From assembly GCA_002839155.1 (NCBI GenBank), contig PGXM01000003.1:124001-188000 (forward strand): DNA of 64,000 nt. The letters run 5' to 3'. This DNA comes from Tenericutes bacterium HGW-Tenericutes-1. GTDB lineage: Bacteria > Bacillota_I > Bacilli_A > Izemoplasmatales > Hujiaoplasmataceae. Position 1 is the first letter of the stretch. Each line of letters starts with the position of its first letter. Under the pieces are notes generated by a model that was not told the DNA's origin, did no database searches, and worked only from the letters and a program-made list of their open reading frames with translations. A program made the translations under genes and the position numbers. This document shows positions 49,368 through 57,254 of this stretch, one piece after another.

Positions 49368-49824
49368 AACTTGGAATTTTATCAAAACAAAGTTTTTAAC
49401 GAAGAAGTTTTTGATCTTCGGATTAATCGGTGTCATTAATACCGGCATTCATATGGGTGTTTATTGGGTCGCATTTAATCCATTAAAACTCGGACCGTTT
49501 TTTTCAAATACGATTGCGTTTATCGTTGCATCGGTATTCTCTTATTTTGCGAATGCGATATTAACCTTCAAACCTAAAAATAAATCTTCAATGCAATTTA
49601 CAGCCGTCATGGCTGTGTTCTTAATGAGATTAATTATTAGTGGTTTATTAACAACTGGTTTTGATTATATTATTCAAAACTGGATAGGAATCGACTACGG
49701 AACTTACAACTGGACGACTATTATTGCGCCGTTCTTCGCATCGGCGTTATTGATTCCGATTGCGTATTTTGCTTTAGAGTATGTGTTTAAGGCTACTGAT
49801 CATCAAAAACAAATACAAGAATAA
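49357..49824 (+). CDS. GtrA-family membrane protein (putative lipid-sugar flippase)
   Basis: 155 aa with four helices and the GtrA signature near the N-terminus: FLIFGLIGVINTGIHM, then FSYFANAILTFK. With CsbB/GtrB and YfhO it matches the three-part system that flips polyprenyl-linked sugar and transfers it outside the cell. Overlaps the GT2 gene by 11 nt. Confidence 0.9.
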   Translation: MISKTWNFIKTKFLTKKFLIFGLIGVINTGIHMGVYWVAFNPLKLGPFFSNTIAFIVASVFSYFANAILTFKPKNKSSMQFTAVMAVFLMRLIISGLLTTGFDYIIQNWIGIDYGTYNWTTIIAPFFASALLIPIAYFALEYVFKATDHQKQIQE

Positions 49825-49982
49825 AGGGTTTGGTCTTTTCAAATATCAAATAATAGCGTAAAATAAAAGAAGAATATTTTTTTAGTTAATCAATATTTGT
49901 TTCTTCAATTATTTTTATGATTTATCGCTTAAAATAGGCTTTTCCTGTTTATATTTAACTACTTAATGGAAGAAGGGATTAT

Positions 49983-50732
49983 ATGAAAAGTTTTGATTTT
50001 CTTGTTTTAGTTAGTTACCTCTACGCCATTTTTATTTTGACGCTTAGAACCAAGGTCAGTCATAAAGCGATTCGGGTCTTTAAAATCTTTTTGATTGTTC
50101 TTTTTGGATTGTCAGTTTATTACATGTTCGCAGTTGGAGGTTCTGATTTACCACTTATCACAAAACTCGCCACAATCCTTCCGTTAGGGTATGTTTTCGT
50201 TATGATTTATATCAACGAGATAACGACTTTATTAAAAAAATTAGGTGTAGGCGCAACGAAAAAGAAAACAAAAGGATCAAAAACCAATAACGAACTCGCA
50301 AGTAAATTAATATCCACGATTGAGTTTTTATCGAACCGTAAAATCGGAGCGTTAATTACCATCGAAAGAGATATTAAATTATCGGGTTATGTTAATAAAG
50401 CAATGTTAATTAACGCTCCGGTTTCGAGCGAATTATTAGCATCAATCTTCATTCCAACGACCCCTTTACATGATGGAGCGGTTATTATTCGCGACAATAC
50501 AATTGTATGTGCTAAAGCTTATTATCCTTCCACTGAAAGAACGGATTTACCTTTGCATTTTGGTACGAGACATCGCGCCGCGATTGGCATCAGCGAACAA
50601 ACCGATGCTTTAACCGTAGTTGTATCGGAAGAAACGGGTTATGTTAGTCTAACAATTAATCGCCAAATTGACTATAACGTCAGCAAAGAGACACTCAATC
50701 TATATTTCGAAAAGTATCTTAAATTAAGATAA
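49983..50732 (+). CDS. cdaA: Diadenylate cyclase CdaA (c-di-AMP synthase)
   Basis: Makes c-di-AMP from two ATP at the membrane. 249 aa: three N-terminal helices (about 4-22, 29-47, 53-78), a short linker, then the DAC domain with LHDGAVII and RHRAAIGISE, the catalytic and ATP-binding motifs. GAAGAAGGG precedes the ATG. The usual partner genes cdaR (YbbR) and glmM are absent here; the next gene encodes the unusual flavoprotein fusion. The 158-nt gap upstream is AT-rich and shows no clear hairpin. Confidence 0.95.
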   Translation: MKSFDFLVLVSYLYAIFILTLRTKVSHKAIRVFKIFLIVLFGLSVYYMFAVGGSDLPLITKLATILPLGYVFVMIYINEITTLLKKLGVGATKKKTKGSKTNNELASKLISTIEFLSNRKIGALITIERDIKLSGYVNKAMLINAPVSSELLASIFIPTTPLHDGAVIIRDNTIVCAKAYYPSTERTDLPLHFGTRHRAAIGISEQTDALTVVVSEETGYVSLTINRQIDYNVSKETLNLYFEKYLKLR

Positions 50733-50750
50733 AGTGCCTTTGCACTTTTT
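50731..50750 (+). terminator. Terminator after cdaA
   Basis: 7-bp stem AAAGTGC / GCACTTT with CTTT loop and T-rich tail; it overlaps the cdaA stop codon. Confidence 0.75.
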
Positions 50751-50798
50751 CTTCTTTCATATCAACGTATCATCAATTAAAAAGCGAGGTGAGTGATT

Positions 50799-53147
50799 AT
50801 GGAACAATATGATGTTTTAATTGTTGGCAATGACATCGGATCTTTAGTCACTGCGCTTTTTTTAGCACGTAAAATGCGTAAAGTTGTCGTATTTTCAGAA
50901 CCTGAACCAAAGTCTTTTAAAGATATAATCGAACTTTCAGATGATCAAGGCAATAAATATACTTTTAAAAATCATTTGTTAAACACGGTACCAGGCATTG
51001 AAAAGCCTTCATTGATGTATCGCTTTTTAAATCTTTGCGGATTATCGAATGATCTTCAAACAATCGTATCTATTTCAGATAAAATTGTAAAAAAAGATAA
51101 TACGATGGTTGAAAGACTACAGGATTTTGAAGGATTACTCATTTATTTCGTTAGATACTATCCGAAGCAACGCGATCGAATCCATAAATTTTTCCGAGAT
51201 CTAAAACGACACTTTGATAATTATGTCGAGCAACAATATAGTATGATTGCTAATACGGGATATACGATTTCATCGTTGATGATCGAATGGGGAGATTATA
51301 GTTTAAAAGATTTGTTGCAAAAGTATTTTACTGATCCGGCATTAATCGATGAGTTCATGTATCACCCTTCGATTAACGGACTCAATATGAATGAGGTTTC
51401 TTGTTATAACTATTTTATTAATTTCTTTACCGGCGTTTATTCGAAAGAATACTATTTAAATCACAGCATTGAAGATATTCGTAAATTACTATTAACTAAG
51501 TTGTCTGCGATTAATCGCAATATCATTCAAAACCGGACGATTAAACAAATCATTCTTGATTCAGATGGAACGGTTTTAAAAGTTATCGCTGATAATTCTA
51601 ATGAATTTCATGCAAAACATTATGTTATTGCTGGAAAACCTCATGATGTGTATCAAAACTATTTTCCGGAATTAGATAAAGAATTACTTGAAGTATTAAA
51701 ATATTATCCTCATATTGAAACAAATAAAAGAATCCAACCGATTTATCTTGGTTTAAATCACAAACCAGAATCCATTGGCATAGATTCTTTGAATTACTTC
51801 TTTGAGACCAATGAAAATGAATCGGTTAAATTAGTTCGCATGTTCAATGAGAAACTTTTCAATAAGGATGCATGTTCTAATAAAAACGGTGCAATAATTC
51901 TTGAAGTAGTTTATGATGAAGGAACCAAAATTGATATTCCTAAAATCATATCTCAATTAGAGGATATTTTCCCTAAATTAGCTAAATCTATAGCAGTGTC
52001 TAAATTAGGAAAAATCAGACCTATTTACTCAATGCTTTCATTGCCCGAAGTCAGAAAAGGATTATCGATTGATGATCAAATTGCCATCGAAACCTTATCG
52101 CGGCAACAAATCTTCGAGAACTTATATTTGATTGGTGATTGGTTAAGACCAGAAGCGGGGTTATTCGGTTTATTTCAGGCGGGTATCATTTATGGTGACG
52201 CAATTGAAGAAAAACTGTATTACGGCGATGACGATGATGAATTTTTCTATTTATCGAATGATGAAATAATGATGATGTTACGCCATAATTATGGTAAAAA
52301 ACTATTAGGAAAAACGGAAAAACACATCAACTTTCATATTGGTAAAAGTAATTATTTTATTCGGACGAAAGCGAAAAATATTACCGTTCACCGTGGAGAG
52401 TATTTTAGTCCAGATTTATCGATTTATACCACAAATGATAAATTATCGAGTTTATTACTGAAAAAAACCACATTGGAAGATGTATTAAAGAGTGGTGGAT
52501 TTAAATATCAAGGAAAAGAATCAGACTTGTTTGATATCGCTGAAGCTTTTAATTTAGATGATTATAAAGAAGAAGATACTTCATATCAACCAAAATCCAA
52601 GATTTATTTCTTGGGGGTGAAGTTTTTATTCTTCTATCTCATGATTTGGAGTGCAATGGCATTTCTATCCAATTTCATTAAGATTTTATGGGTAGCTCCA
52701 TTTGCGTTAATACTGACATTATTAACCACTTACACCAAGTATTTAAAGTATCGCGATATTTCTTGGTTTGAGTATTTGATGAATTCATTGCTAGCTTTAA
52801 TTGTTTTAACATCTGCGCTATGGCCAGCCTTTAACAACGCTTTATCAGACGATATATATCTTGGGATGATGGCACTTGTCTTTCTAATCTCTTGGATTGT
52901 GAACAAGCCGATTGTTCATGATTTCCATCAATATGATTTCAAACGTGACTATGCGCAATCTTCCTTATTCAAAGTCATCAATAACGGGTTAACGCTCGTT
53001 TGGTCATTGATTTTTATATCCATATTAGTGTTCACATATGTTACAGGTGAGCGTTATATTTCAGCGCTTTATAATTTGGTTTTTTTAGGGTTCTTTATGA
53101 CTTATTTTTACCCCGTTTTATACGTTAGGGGAAACATCAAAAGTTAA
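50799..53147 (+). CDS. Phytoene-desaturase-like flavoprotein fused to SCP2-like and six-helix membrane domains
   Basis: 782 aa. The N-terminal 450 residues follow the NAD(P)/FAD-binding amine-oxidase/CrtI layout: start YDVLIVGNDIGSLVTALFLARK, in which the usual GxGxxG reads GNDIGS, and end ENLYLIGDWLRPEAGLFG, the C-terminal FAD motif. Residues about 490-585 (FHIGKSNYFIRT ... LSIYTTNDKL ... SGGFKYQG) resemble an SCP2 lipid-binding fold. Six helices fill 595-775. I know no named family with this order. Start 50799 is 6 nt behind GAGGTGAG; the track GTG at 50793 abuts it. Neighbours are cdaA, a PAS/GGDEF-like gene and ispD-ispF, so a membrane-lipid or isoprenoid redox role is possible. Confidence 0.7.
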   Translation: MEQYDVLIVGNDIGSLVTALFLARKMRKVVVFSEPEPKSFKDIIELSDDQGNKYTFKNHLLNTVPGIEKPSLMYRFLNLCGLSNDLQTIVSISDKIVKKDNTMVERLQDFEGLLIYFVRYYPKQRDRIHKFFRDLKRHFDNYVEQQYSMIANTGYTISSLMIEWGDYSLKDLLQKYFTDPALIDEFMYHPSINGLNMNEVSCYNYFINFFTGVYSKEYYLNHSIEDIRKLLLTKLSAINRNIIQNRTIKQIILDSDGTVLKVIADNSNEFHAKHYVIAGKPHDVYQNYFPELDKELLEVLKYYPHIETNKRIQPIYLGLNHKPESIGIDSLNYFFETNENESVKLVRMFNEKLFNKDACSNKNGAIILEVVYDEGTKIDIPKIISQLEDIFPKLAKSIAVSKLGKIRPIYSMLSLPEVRKGLSIDDQIAIETLSRQQIFENLYLIGDWLRPEAGLFGLFQAGIIYGDAIEEKLYYGDDDDEFFYLSNDEIMMMLRHNYGKKLLGKTEKHINFHIGKSNYFIRTKAKNITVHRGEYFSPDLSIYTTNDKLSSLLLKKTTLEDVLKSGGFKYQGKESDLFDIAEAFNLDDYKEEDTSYQPKSKIYFLGVKFLFFYLMIWSAMAFLSNFIKILWVAPFALILTLLTTYTKYLKYRDISWFEYLMNSLLALIVLTSALWPAFNNALSDDIYLGMMALVFLISWIVNKPIVHDFHQYDFKRDYAQSSLFKVINNGLTLVWSLIFISILVFTYVTGERYISALYNLVFLGFFMTYFYPVLYVRGNIKS

Positions 53148-53173
53148 TGTTCAAGTGAAATGAGGATGAATCT

Positions 53174-54346
53174 ATGAACGACATACTTTTATACGCATCA
53201 TTCGCCCTAGGAGTTGTACTAACGATACTATCCTCCTTGATTTATAAGAAATGGCGAATTTGGAAAATAATTGTTTTGATTTTATTGGGTGGAGCTTACG
53301 CTATCTACCGTCTAAAACCTGAATGGATTCCATTAATTTCGACTGAGTTGTTTATCGAATATTATGGATATGTTTTGTATTTAGCGGTTATTCTTATTGC
53401 CATTTTCTTTACTTCAAAAATTCGAATTACCCAGAATTTAACGGATTATGATTTCTTTGAAATGGAAAAAGAATTAGATGAAATCAAATCCTCATCTGAA
53501 TTACTACGTTTAAGATATATTTCTACGATTGGTTTGGTACCTGATGCACTATTATTCTACAATGATGATTTAAATGGCTTTTTCGTCACAGAACAATTTC
53601 AAAGAATTATTGATAAAAAGCAAACTGAATTTACGTTAGATGAATACGCTGAATTAATTCACAATGATGACCGTAATCAATATCTCACAACGATTCGGAA
53701 AGTCAGTAAAAAAACACCGGCATTTGATTTTAAATACCGCGTATTACGCAATGGGGTTTATATTTGGGTTGAAGAGCGCGCAAAAGTCTTTGAGTTTGAT
53801 AAAAAGATTCAATTGATATCAATCATTAAAGGCGTTGATATGAAGTTATTCCCTGAAACGTTGATTCATGAAATTGATTCCTTACCCACTGAACAACATC
53901 TTATTCAATATTTAACACAGGCCTCCAAAGAACCAGAAGCTTTTTACCTCGTCATGATTCAATTAACCAATATTCCCGATATCAATCAAAGATTTGGTCG
54001 GGACGTTGGGAATTTAATGATAGCGGAATATATCAAAAAAATGCGATACCATTTTGCGAAAGATATGAATTCAATTTTTAGAATTACAGGTATTCAATTT
54101 GCGTTGATTATCAAAGAACAACGCAAATACGATGTCTTATTACGAGCATTGCAAAGTGGCGGCGATTTAATCAATTTAGCGATTAATATTGGCGGAATCC
54201 AACAAGTTGTTTATCCTAATTTAGGTGTCATTAAACACGAACCTTGGTCTACTTATTCATTGAATGAATTTGTTGGTTTAGCTTCAAAAGCCCTAGATGA
54301 AGCAATTCGTAATCCTAAGAAAAATTACTCCATATTTGGTGAATAA
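53174..54346 (+). CDS. Membrane protein with PAS and degenerate GGDEF domains
   Basis: 390 aa: three N-terminal helices (about 4-22, 30-46, 64-84), a coiled segment, a PAS-like domain (about 110-225, with VPDALLFYND and YIWVEERAKVF), then a GGDEF-type fold (about 235-385: QLTNIPDINQRFGRDVGNLMI ... IFRITGIQFALII). The active-site GGDEF is replaced by GIQFA, so diguanylate cyclase activity is unlikely. The layout resembles the N-terminal part of the c-di-AMP phosphodiesterase GdpP but without its DHH/DHHA1 domain. It follows the flavoprotein fusion after 26 nt and precedes ispD. Confidence 0.72.
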   Translation: MNDILLYASFALGVVLTILSSLIYKKWRIWKIIVLILLGGAYAIYRLKPEWIPLISTELFIEYYGYVLYLAVILIAIFFTSKIRITQNLTDYDFFEMEKELDEIKSSSELLRLRYISTIGLVPDALLFYNDDLNGFFVTEQFQRIIDKKQTEFTLDEYAELIHNDDRNQYLTTIRKVSKKTPAFDFKYRVLRNGVYIWVEERAKVFEFDKKIQLISIIKGVDMKLFPETLIHEIDSLPTEQHLIQYLTQASKEPEAFYLVMIQLTNIPDINQRFGRDVGNLMIAEYIKKMRYHFAKDMNSIFRITGIQFALIIKEQRKYDVLLRALQSGGDLINLAINIGGIQQVVYPNLGVIKHEPWSTYSLNEFVGLASKALDEAIRNPKKNYSIFGE

Positions 54347-54376
54347 TCATCATAAGTAACAATTGTGAGGTGTGAG

Positions 54377-55033
54377 ATGTATACAGCTTTGATTGTCGCA
54401 GCGGGAGCGGGATCTCGTGTTGATTTAGGATATAATAAAGTCTTTTATGAAGTTCATTCAAAACCGATTCTTTTATTTAGCGTGGATCAATTTATCAAAG
54501 ATAGTGAATTTTCTGAGATTATCGTTGTTTACGCTAAAGGCGAATATGAGCGAATGAAGGATGTTTTGAAGAACCGTGAAATAATCCTCATCGAAGGTGG
54601 AACAACACGCCAAGAGAGCGTTTATAACGGTTTAAAAGCCGTTACGAATGCGGTGGTATTTATTCATGATGGAGCGAGACCTAATTTAAAAACTCAGTAT
54701 TTAGAACAGTTAAAATCAAAACTCTGTGAAGCGCAAGCGTTGACGCTTGCGACGAAATCAAAAGATACGATTAAGATTGTTCAAAACGGAAAAATCATGA
54801 GTGACGTTCCTAGAGATCAAAGTTATCTCATTCAAACTCCTCAAGTCTTTATTACGGATGAAATAAAAAAGGCCCATGAAGCTTTTTTAAAGTCAGATAG
54901 ATTATTTACTGATGACACAGCCATTTATATGGCGTATAATCAAGGTGTTGTTTTAATCGTTGAAGGCGACGATGAAAATATCAAAGTCACAACCAAATTT
55001 GATTTGTTAAAATTGGAGGATATTTTATGTTAA
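54377..55033 (+). CDS. ispD: 2-C-methyl-D-erythritol 4-phosphate cytidylyltransferase
   Basis: MEP-pathway enzyme joining CTP to methylerythritol phosphate. 218 aa with the nucleotide loop ALIVAAGAGSRV, IHDGARP and TPQVF. The start is the ATG at 54377, 4 nt behind GTGAGGTG; the track start at 54365 is that ribosome-binding site. It overlaps ispF by 7 nt. Confidence 0.95.
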   Translation: MYTALIVAAGAGSRVDLGYNKVFYEVHSKPILLFSVDQFIKDSEFSEIIVVYAKGEYERMKDVLKNREIILIEGGTTRQESVYNGLKAVTNAVVFIHDGARPNLKTQYLEQLKSKLCEAQALTLATKSKDTIKIVQNGKIMSDVPRDQSYLIQTPQVFITDEIKKAHEAFLKSDRLFTDDTAIYMAYNQGVVLIVEGDDENIKVTTKFDLLKLEDILC

Positions 55034-55518
55034 GGATTGGTTTTTCAAAAGACATTCACCCACTTGCAGAAGGAAGACCTTTTATTTTAGGTGGAATTAA
55101 ACTCGATCATCCAAAGGGACCTGTTGGACATTCTGATGCGGATTGTTTATTGCACGCTATCGCAGAATCGATATTAGGAGCGATGGCATTGGGTGATTTA
55201 GGGAAATTTTTCCCAGACACAGATCCCAAATATAAAAATTATGATTCATCGCTCATCTTACAAGAAGTCTATAATTATATTGAAAGTAAAGGGTACGTAG
55301 TTAAAAATCTTGATTGTATGGTTTCATTAGAAAAACCAAAATTAAGACCTTACGTCGATGAAATGAGAAAACACATCGCGGGTATCTTAAATATTGATAT
55401 CGGAGAAGTTTCTGTGAAAGCAACGACATTTGAAGGTTTGGGTATTGTTGGAGAAGAAAAAGCGATTATTTGTGAAGCAATTGTCATGTTGGAATCTGAT
55501 GCAATTATCATGTTATAA
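55027..55518 (+). CDS. ispF: 2-C-methyl-D-erythritol 2,4-cyclodiphosphate synthase
   Basis: Next but one MEP-pathway enzyme, forming the cyclic diphosphate. 163 aa with the metal-binding KDIHPL, GHSDADCLLHAIAESILGA, and KATTFEGLGIVGE. Coupled to ispD by overlap (TTGGAGGA inside ispD). The pair implies isoprenoids are made by the MEP route. Confidence 0.97.
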   Translation: MLRIGFSKDIHPLAEGRPFILGGIKLDHPKGPVGHSDADCLLHAIAESILGAMALGDLGKFFPDTDPKYKNYDSSLILQEVYNYIESKGYVVKNLDCMVSLEKPKLRPYVDEMRKHIAGILNIDIGEVSVKATTFEGLGIVGEEKAIICEAIVMLESDAIIML

Positions 55519-55521
55519 AAT

Positions 55522-55544
55522 ACGGGCGAAAGCCCGTTTGTTTT
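55522..55544 (+). terminator. Terminator after ispF
   Basis: Stem ACGGGC / GCCCGT with GAAA tetraloop and a TTGTTTT tail. Confidence 0.87.
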
Positions 55545-55592
55545 CTCAAAACAAGGATACAGGACATATATTGCTTGTAAAACTTGAAAATA

Positions 55593-55601
55593 TGATACAA
55601 T
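55593..55601 (+). promoter_or_regulatory. Extended -10 promoter of the yutD-type gene
   Basis: TGATACAAT, 26 nt before the ATG. A TTGTAA lies 15 nt before the TACAAT hexamer. Confidence 0.5.
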
Positions 55602-55626
55602 ATTAAGTGCGACAGGAGTTGGGACA

Positions 55627-55911
55627 ATGTTAGAAACATTACATGGAGAATTCGAATTAATTAAAGACTATCGAGACGGTTTCGTACTTGATGATTTTAA
55701 TAAACGTTATTTAGATATTTTTGATATCTATCCTTATATCGTAGGCGATTATGCATCGGGTGTTTTACGGATTAAAGGATTTTCAAAAAACGGTAAAACT
55801 AATAATTTTCGTTTGATTCCAGACTATTTGCTTGAATCATGTGCTATGAATTGTCCGTATTTTATCTTAAAAAATCCTAACTTTAATCCCAATAAGAAAC
55901 GAGAACAATAA
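55627..55911 (+). CDS. YutD-family (DUF1027) protein
   Basis: 94 aa, cytoplasmic, function unknown. The order KDYRDGF, DDFNKRYLDIF, YIVGDYASGVLRIKGF and a Cys-containing end (ESCAMNCPYF) matches the YutD/DUF1027 family of Bacilli. In Bacillus it lies with yutG and yutI homologs, as here. AGGAG precedes the ATG. Confidence 0.8.
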   Translation: MLETLHGEFELIKDYRDGFVLDDFNKRYLDIFDIYPYIVGDYASGVLRIKGFSKNGKTNNFRLIPDYLLESCAMNCPYFILKNPNFNPNKKREQ

Positions 55912-55941
55912 GAAAGTTCTCATGGCATCGAGGTGACCAAT

Positions 55942-56175
55942 ATGACATATGATGAAATAATTGAAGAAATCCAATCCGTTTTAAATGTGATTCGTCCTTA
56001 TATCCAACGTGATGGCGGAGACGTAGAATTCATCAAATTTGAAGACGGTATTGTATATATTAACATGACTGGCGCTTGCGTCGGTTGTGGTGGATTTGAA
56101 TCAACATTAAGAGAAATCGTTGAAGACACTTTATTAGAAAGAGTTCCAGGAGTAATTGGTGTCGATCACGTGTAA
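55942..56175 (+). CDS. NifU C-terminal (Nfu)-domain Fe-S scaffold/carrier
   Basis: 77-aa Nfu-type protein that carries Fe-S clusters to target enzymes. It has IRPYIQRDGGDVEFI and the cluster-binding CVGCGGFE (CxxC). The start is the ATG at 55942 after GAGGTG; the track GTG at 55933 overlaps that site. The same small protein is YutI in Bacillus. Confidence 0.92.
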   Translation: MTYDEIIEEIQSVLNVIRPYIQRDGGDVEFIKFEDGIVYINMTGACVGCGGFESTLREIVEDTLLERVPGVIGVDHV

Positions 56176-56191
56176 TTAAGAGAGGTATATA

Positions 56192-56686
56192 ATGGATAAG
56201 TATAGTGGCCCAATGAAAGATTTATGTATTAAACTATTTAAAGAACGTGGCGTTGAATTAAGTGATATTACTGAAATTGTCTATGACTTACAAAAAAAAT
56301 ACGTCCCAAATTTAAAGATGGAAGTATGCGCCGAAGCGGTAGATCGCGTTTTATCAAAACGTGAAGTTCATAATGCCATTTTAACCGGAATTGAACTTGA
56401 TCGTTTAGCAGAAGAACATAAGTTATCTGAGCCGTTACAAACCTTAATTAACGAGGATAATGCACTTTATGGCATTGATGAAATTTTAGTGTTATCCATA
56501 TGCAATATCTATGGTTCAATTGGATTAACTAATTTTGGTTATGTCGATAAAACAAAACCAGGAATCATCGGTAGACTTGATAAACTCGGAAAAGACACAG
56601 ATGTTTGCCACACATTTATGGATGATCTCATCGGGGCGATAGCGGCCGCAGCGGCTAGTTCAGTTGCCCATAATTCTGCACTTTAA
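56192..56686 (+). CDS. Phosphatidylglycerophosphatase A-family protein (YutG-like)
   Basis: 164 aa. Resembles the YutG/PgpA group, which would dephosphorylate phosphatidylglycerol phosphate. Visible blocks are ERGVELSDITEIVYDLQKKYVPNL, EAVDRVLSKREVHNAILTGIELD and GIIGRLDK. The helices are less hydrophobic than in proteobacterial PgpA. It follows the Nfu gene after 16 nt. If active it would supply phosphatidylglycerol, the lipid donor for Lgt. Confidence 0.78.
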   Translation: MDKYSGPMKDLCIKLFKERGVELSDITEIVYDLQKKYVPNLKMEVCAEAVDRVLSKREVHNAILTGIELDRLAEEHKLSEPLQTLINEDNALYGIDEILVLSICNIYGSIGLTNFGYVDKTKPGIIGRLDKLGKDTDVCHTFMDDLIGAIAAAAASSVAHNSAL

Positions 56687-56701
56687 ATTCTTTAAACTAT
56701 C

Positions 56702-56734
56702 AAAAACGTTCGTAAAATTACAAACGTTTTTTTT
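56702..56734 (+). terminator. Terminator after the PgpA-family gene
   Basis: AAAAACGTT pairs with AACGTTTTT, with an inner GTAA/TTAC pairing and a T tail. Confidence 0.83.
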
Positions 56735-56772
56735 CAAATCAATCGAAAATTTATAAAATTTATTGATTCTTA

Positions 56773-56781
56773 TGGTATACT
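56773..56781 (+). promoter_or_regulatory. Extended -10 promoter of the S1-domain gene
   Basis: TGGTATACT, about 32 nt before the ATG. Confidence 0.5.
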
Positions 56782-56812
56782 TTATTCATACAATCTATAT
56801 GAGGTGTTTGAT

Positions 56813-57145
56813 ATGAAAAAAGGTGACGTCGTTAAAGGACGAATTACCGGAATCAAACCATATGGGGCGTTTGTCAAAATCGATGAGAATATCGATGGAT
56901 TGGTACATATTTCAGAAATAAGCGACGGATACGTCAAGAACATTGAAGAGTATTTCAAAATCGGAGATGTAGTAAAATTAGAAATCCTTGATATCAACGC
57001 CGATGAAAAGGTCAGTCTTAGCTATAAAAAAGTCAATGTGACCAACAAGAAAAAATATGTCAACATTCATTTAAAAATCGGTTTCGAACCGCTCAAGACA
57101 ATGTTACCAATATGGATCCAAAATTATGGAAAAAGCGACGATTAA
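56813..57145 (+). CDS. S1-domain RNA-binding protein (YugI/CvfD-like)
   Basis: 110 aa with one S1 domain (about 3-72): KGDVVKGRITGIKPYGAFV, GLVHISEIS, KIGDVVKLEILDIN and KVSLSYKK. Relatives (general stress protein 13, CvfD) bind RNA or ribosomes and affect gene expression. The start at 56813 is 6 nt after GAGGTG; the track GTG at 56804 overlaps that site. Confidence 0.9.
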   Translation: MKKGDVVKGRITGIKPYGAFVKIDENIDGLVHISEISDGYVKNIEEYFKIGDVVKLEILDINADEKVSLSYKKVNVTNKKKYVNIHLKIGFEPLKTMLPIWIQNYGKSDD

Positions 57146-57163
57146 TCAGTCGCTTTTCTTTTT
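57131..57163 (+). terminator. Terminator overlapping the end of the S1 gene
   Basis: AAAAGCGAC pairs with GTCGCTTTT, followed by CTTTTT; the 5' arm lies in the last codons. Confidence 0.85.
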
Positions 57164-57218
57164 GAATTCAAGAAAGCGTTTTTAGCAATGAAACAATGTT
57201 TAAACGTGTTTCGAAATA

Positions 57219-57227
57219 TGATATAAT
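57219..57227 (+). promoter_or_regulatory. Extended -10 promoter of pgi
   Basis: TGATATAAT, preceded by AAATA; GGAGGA follows before the ATG. TTTAAA lies 17 nt upstream of the -10 hexamer. Confidence 0.62.
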
Positions 57228-57254
57228 AATGAGTGTTTTTTTAGGAGGATAGCT

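Noticed and set aside
57191-57212. TTTAAACGTGTTTC before pgi as a further cre-like operator
   Set aside because: It differs from the consensus at four key positions and is not a good palindrome around the CG.
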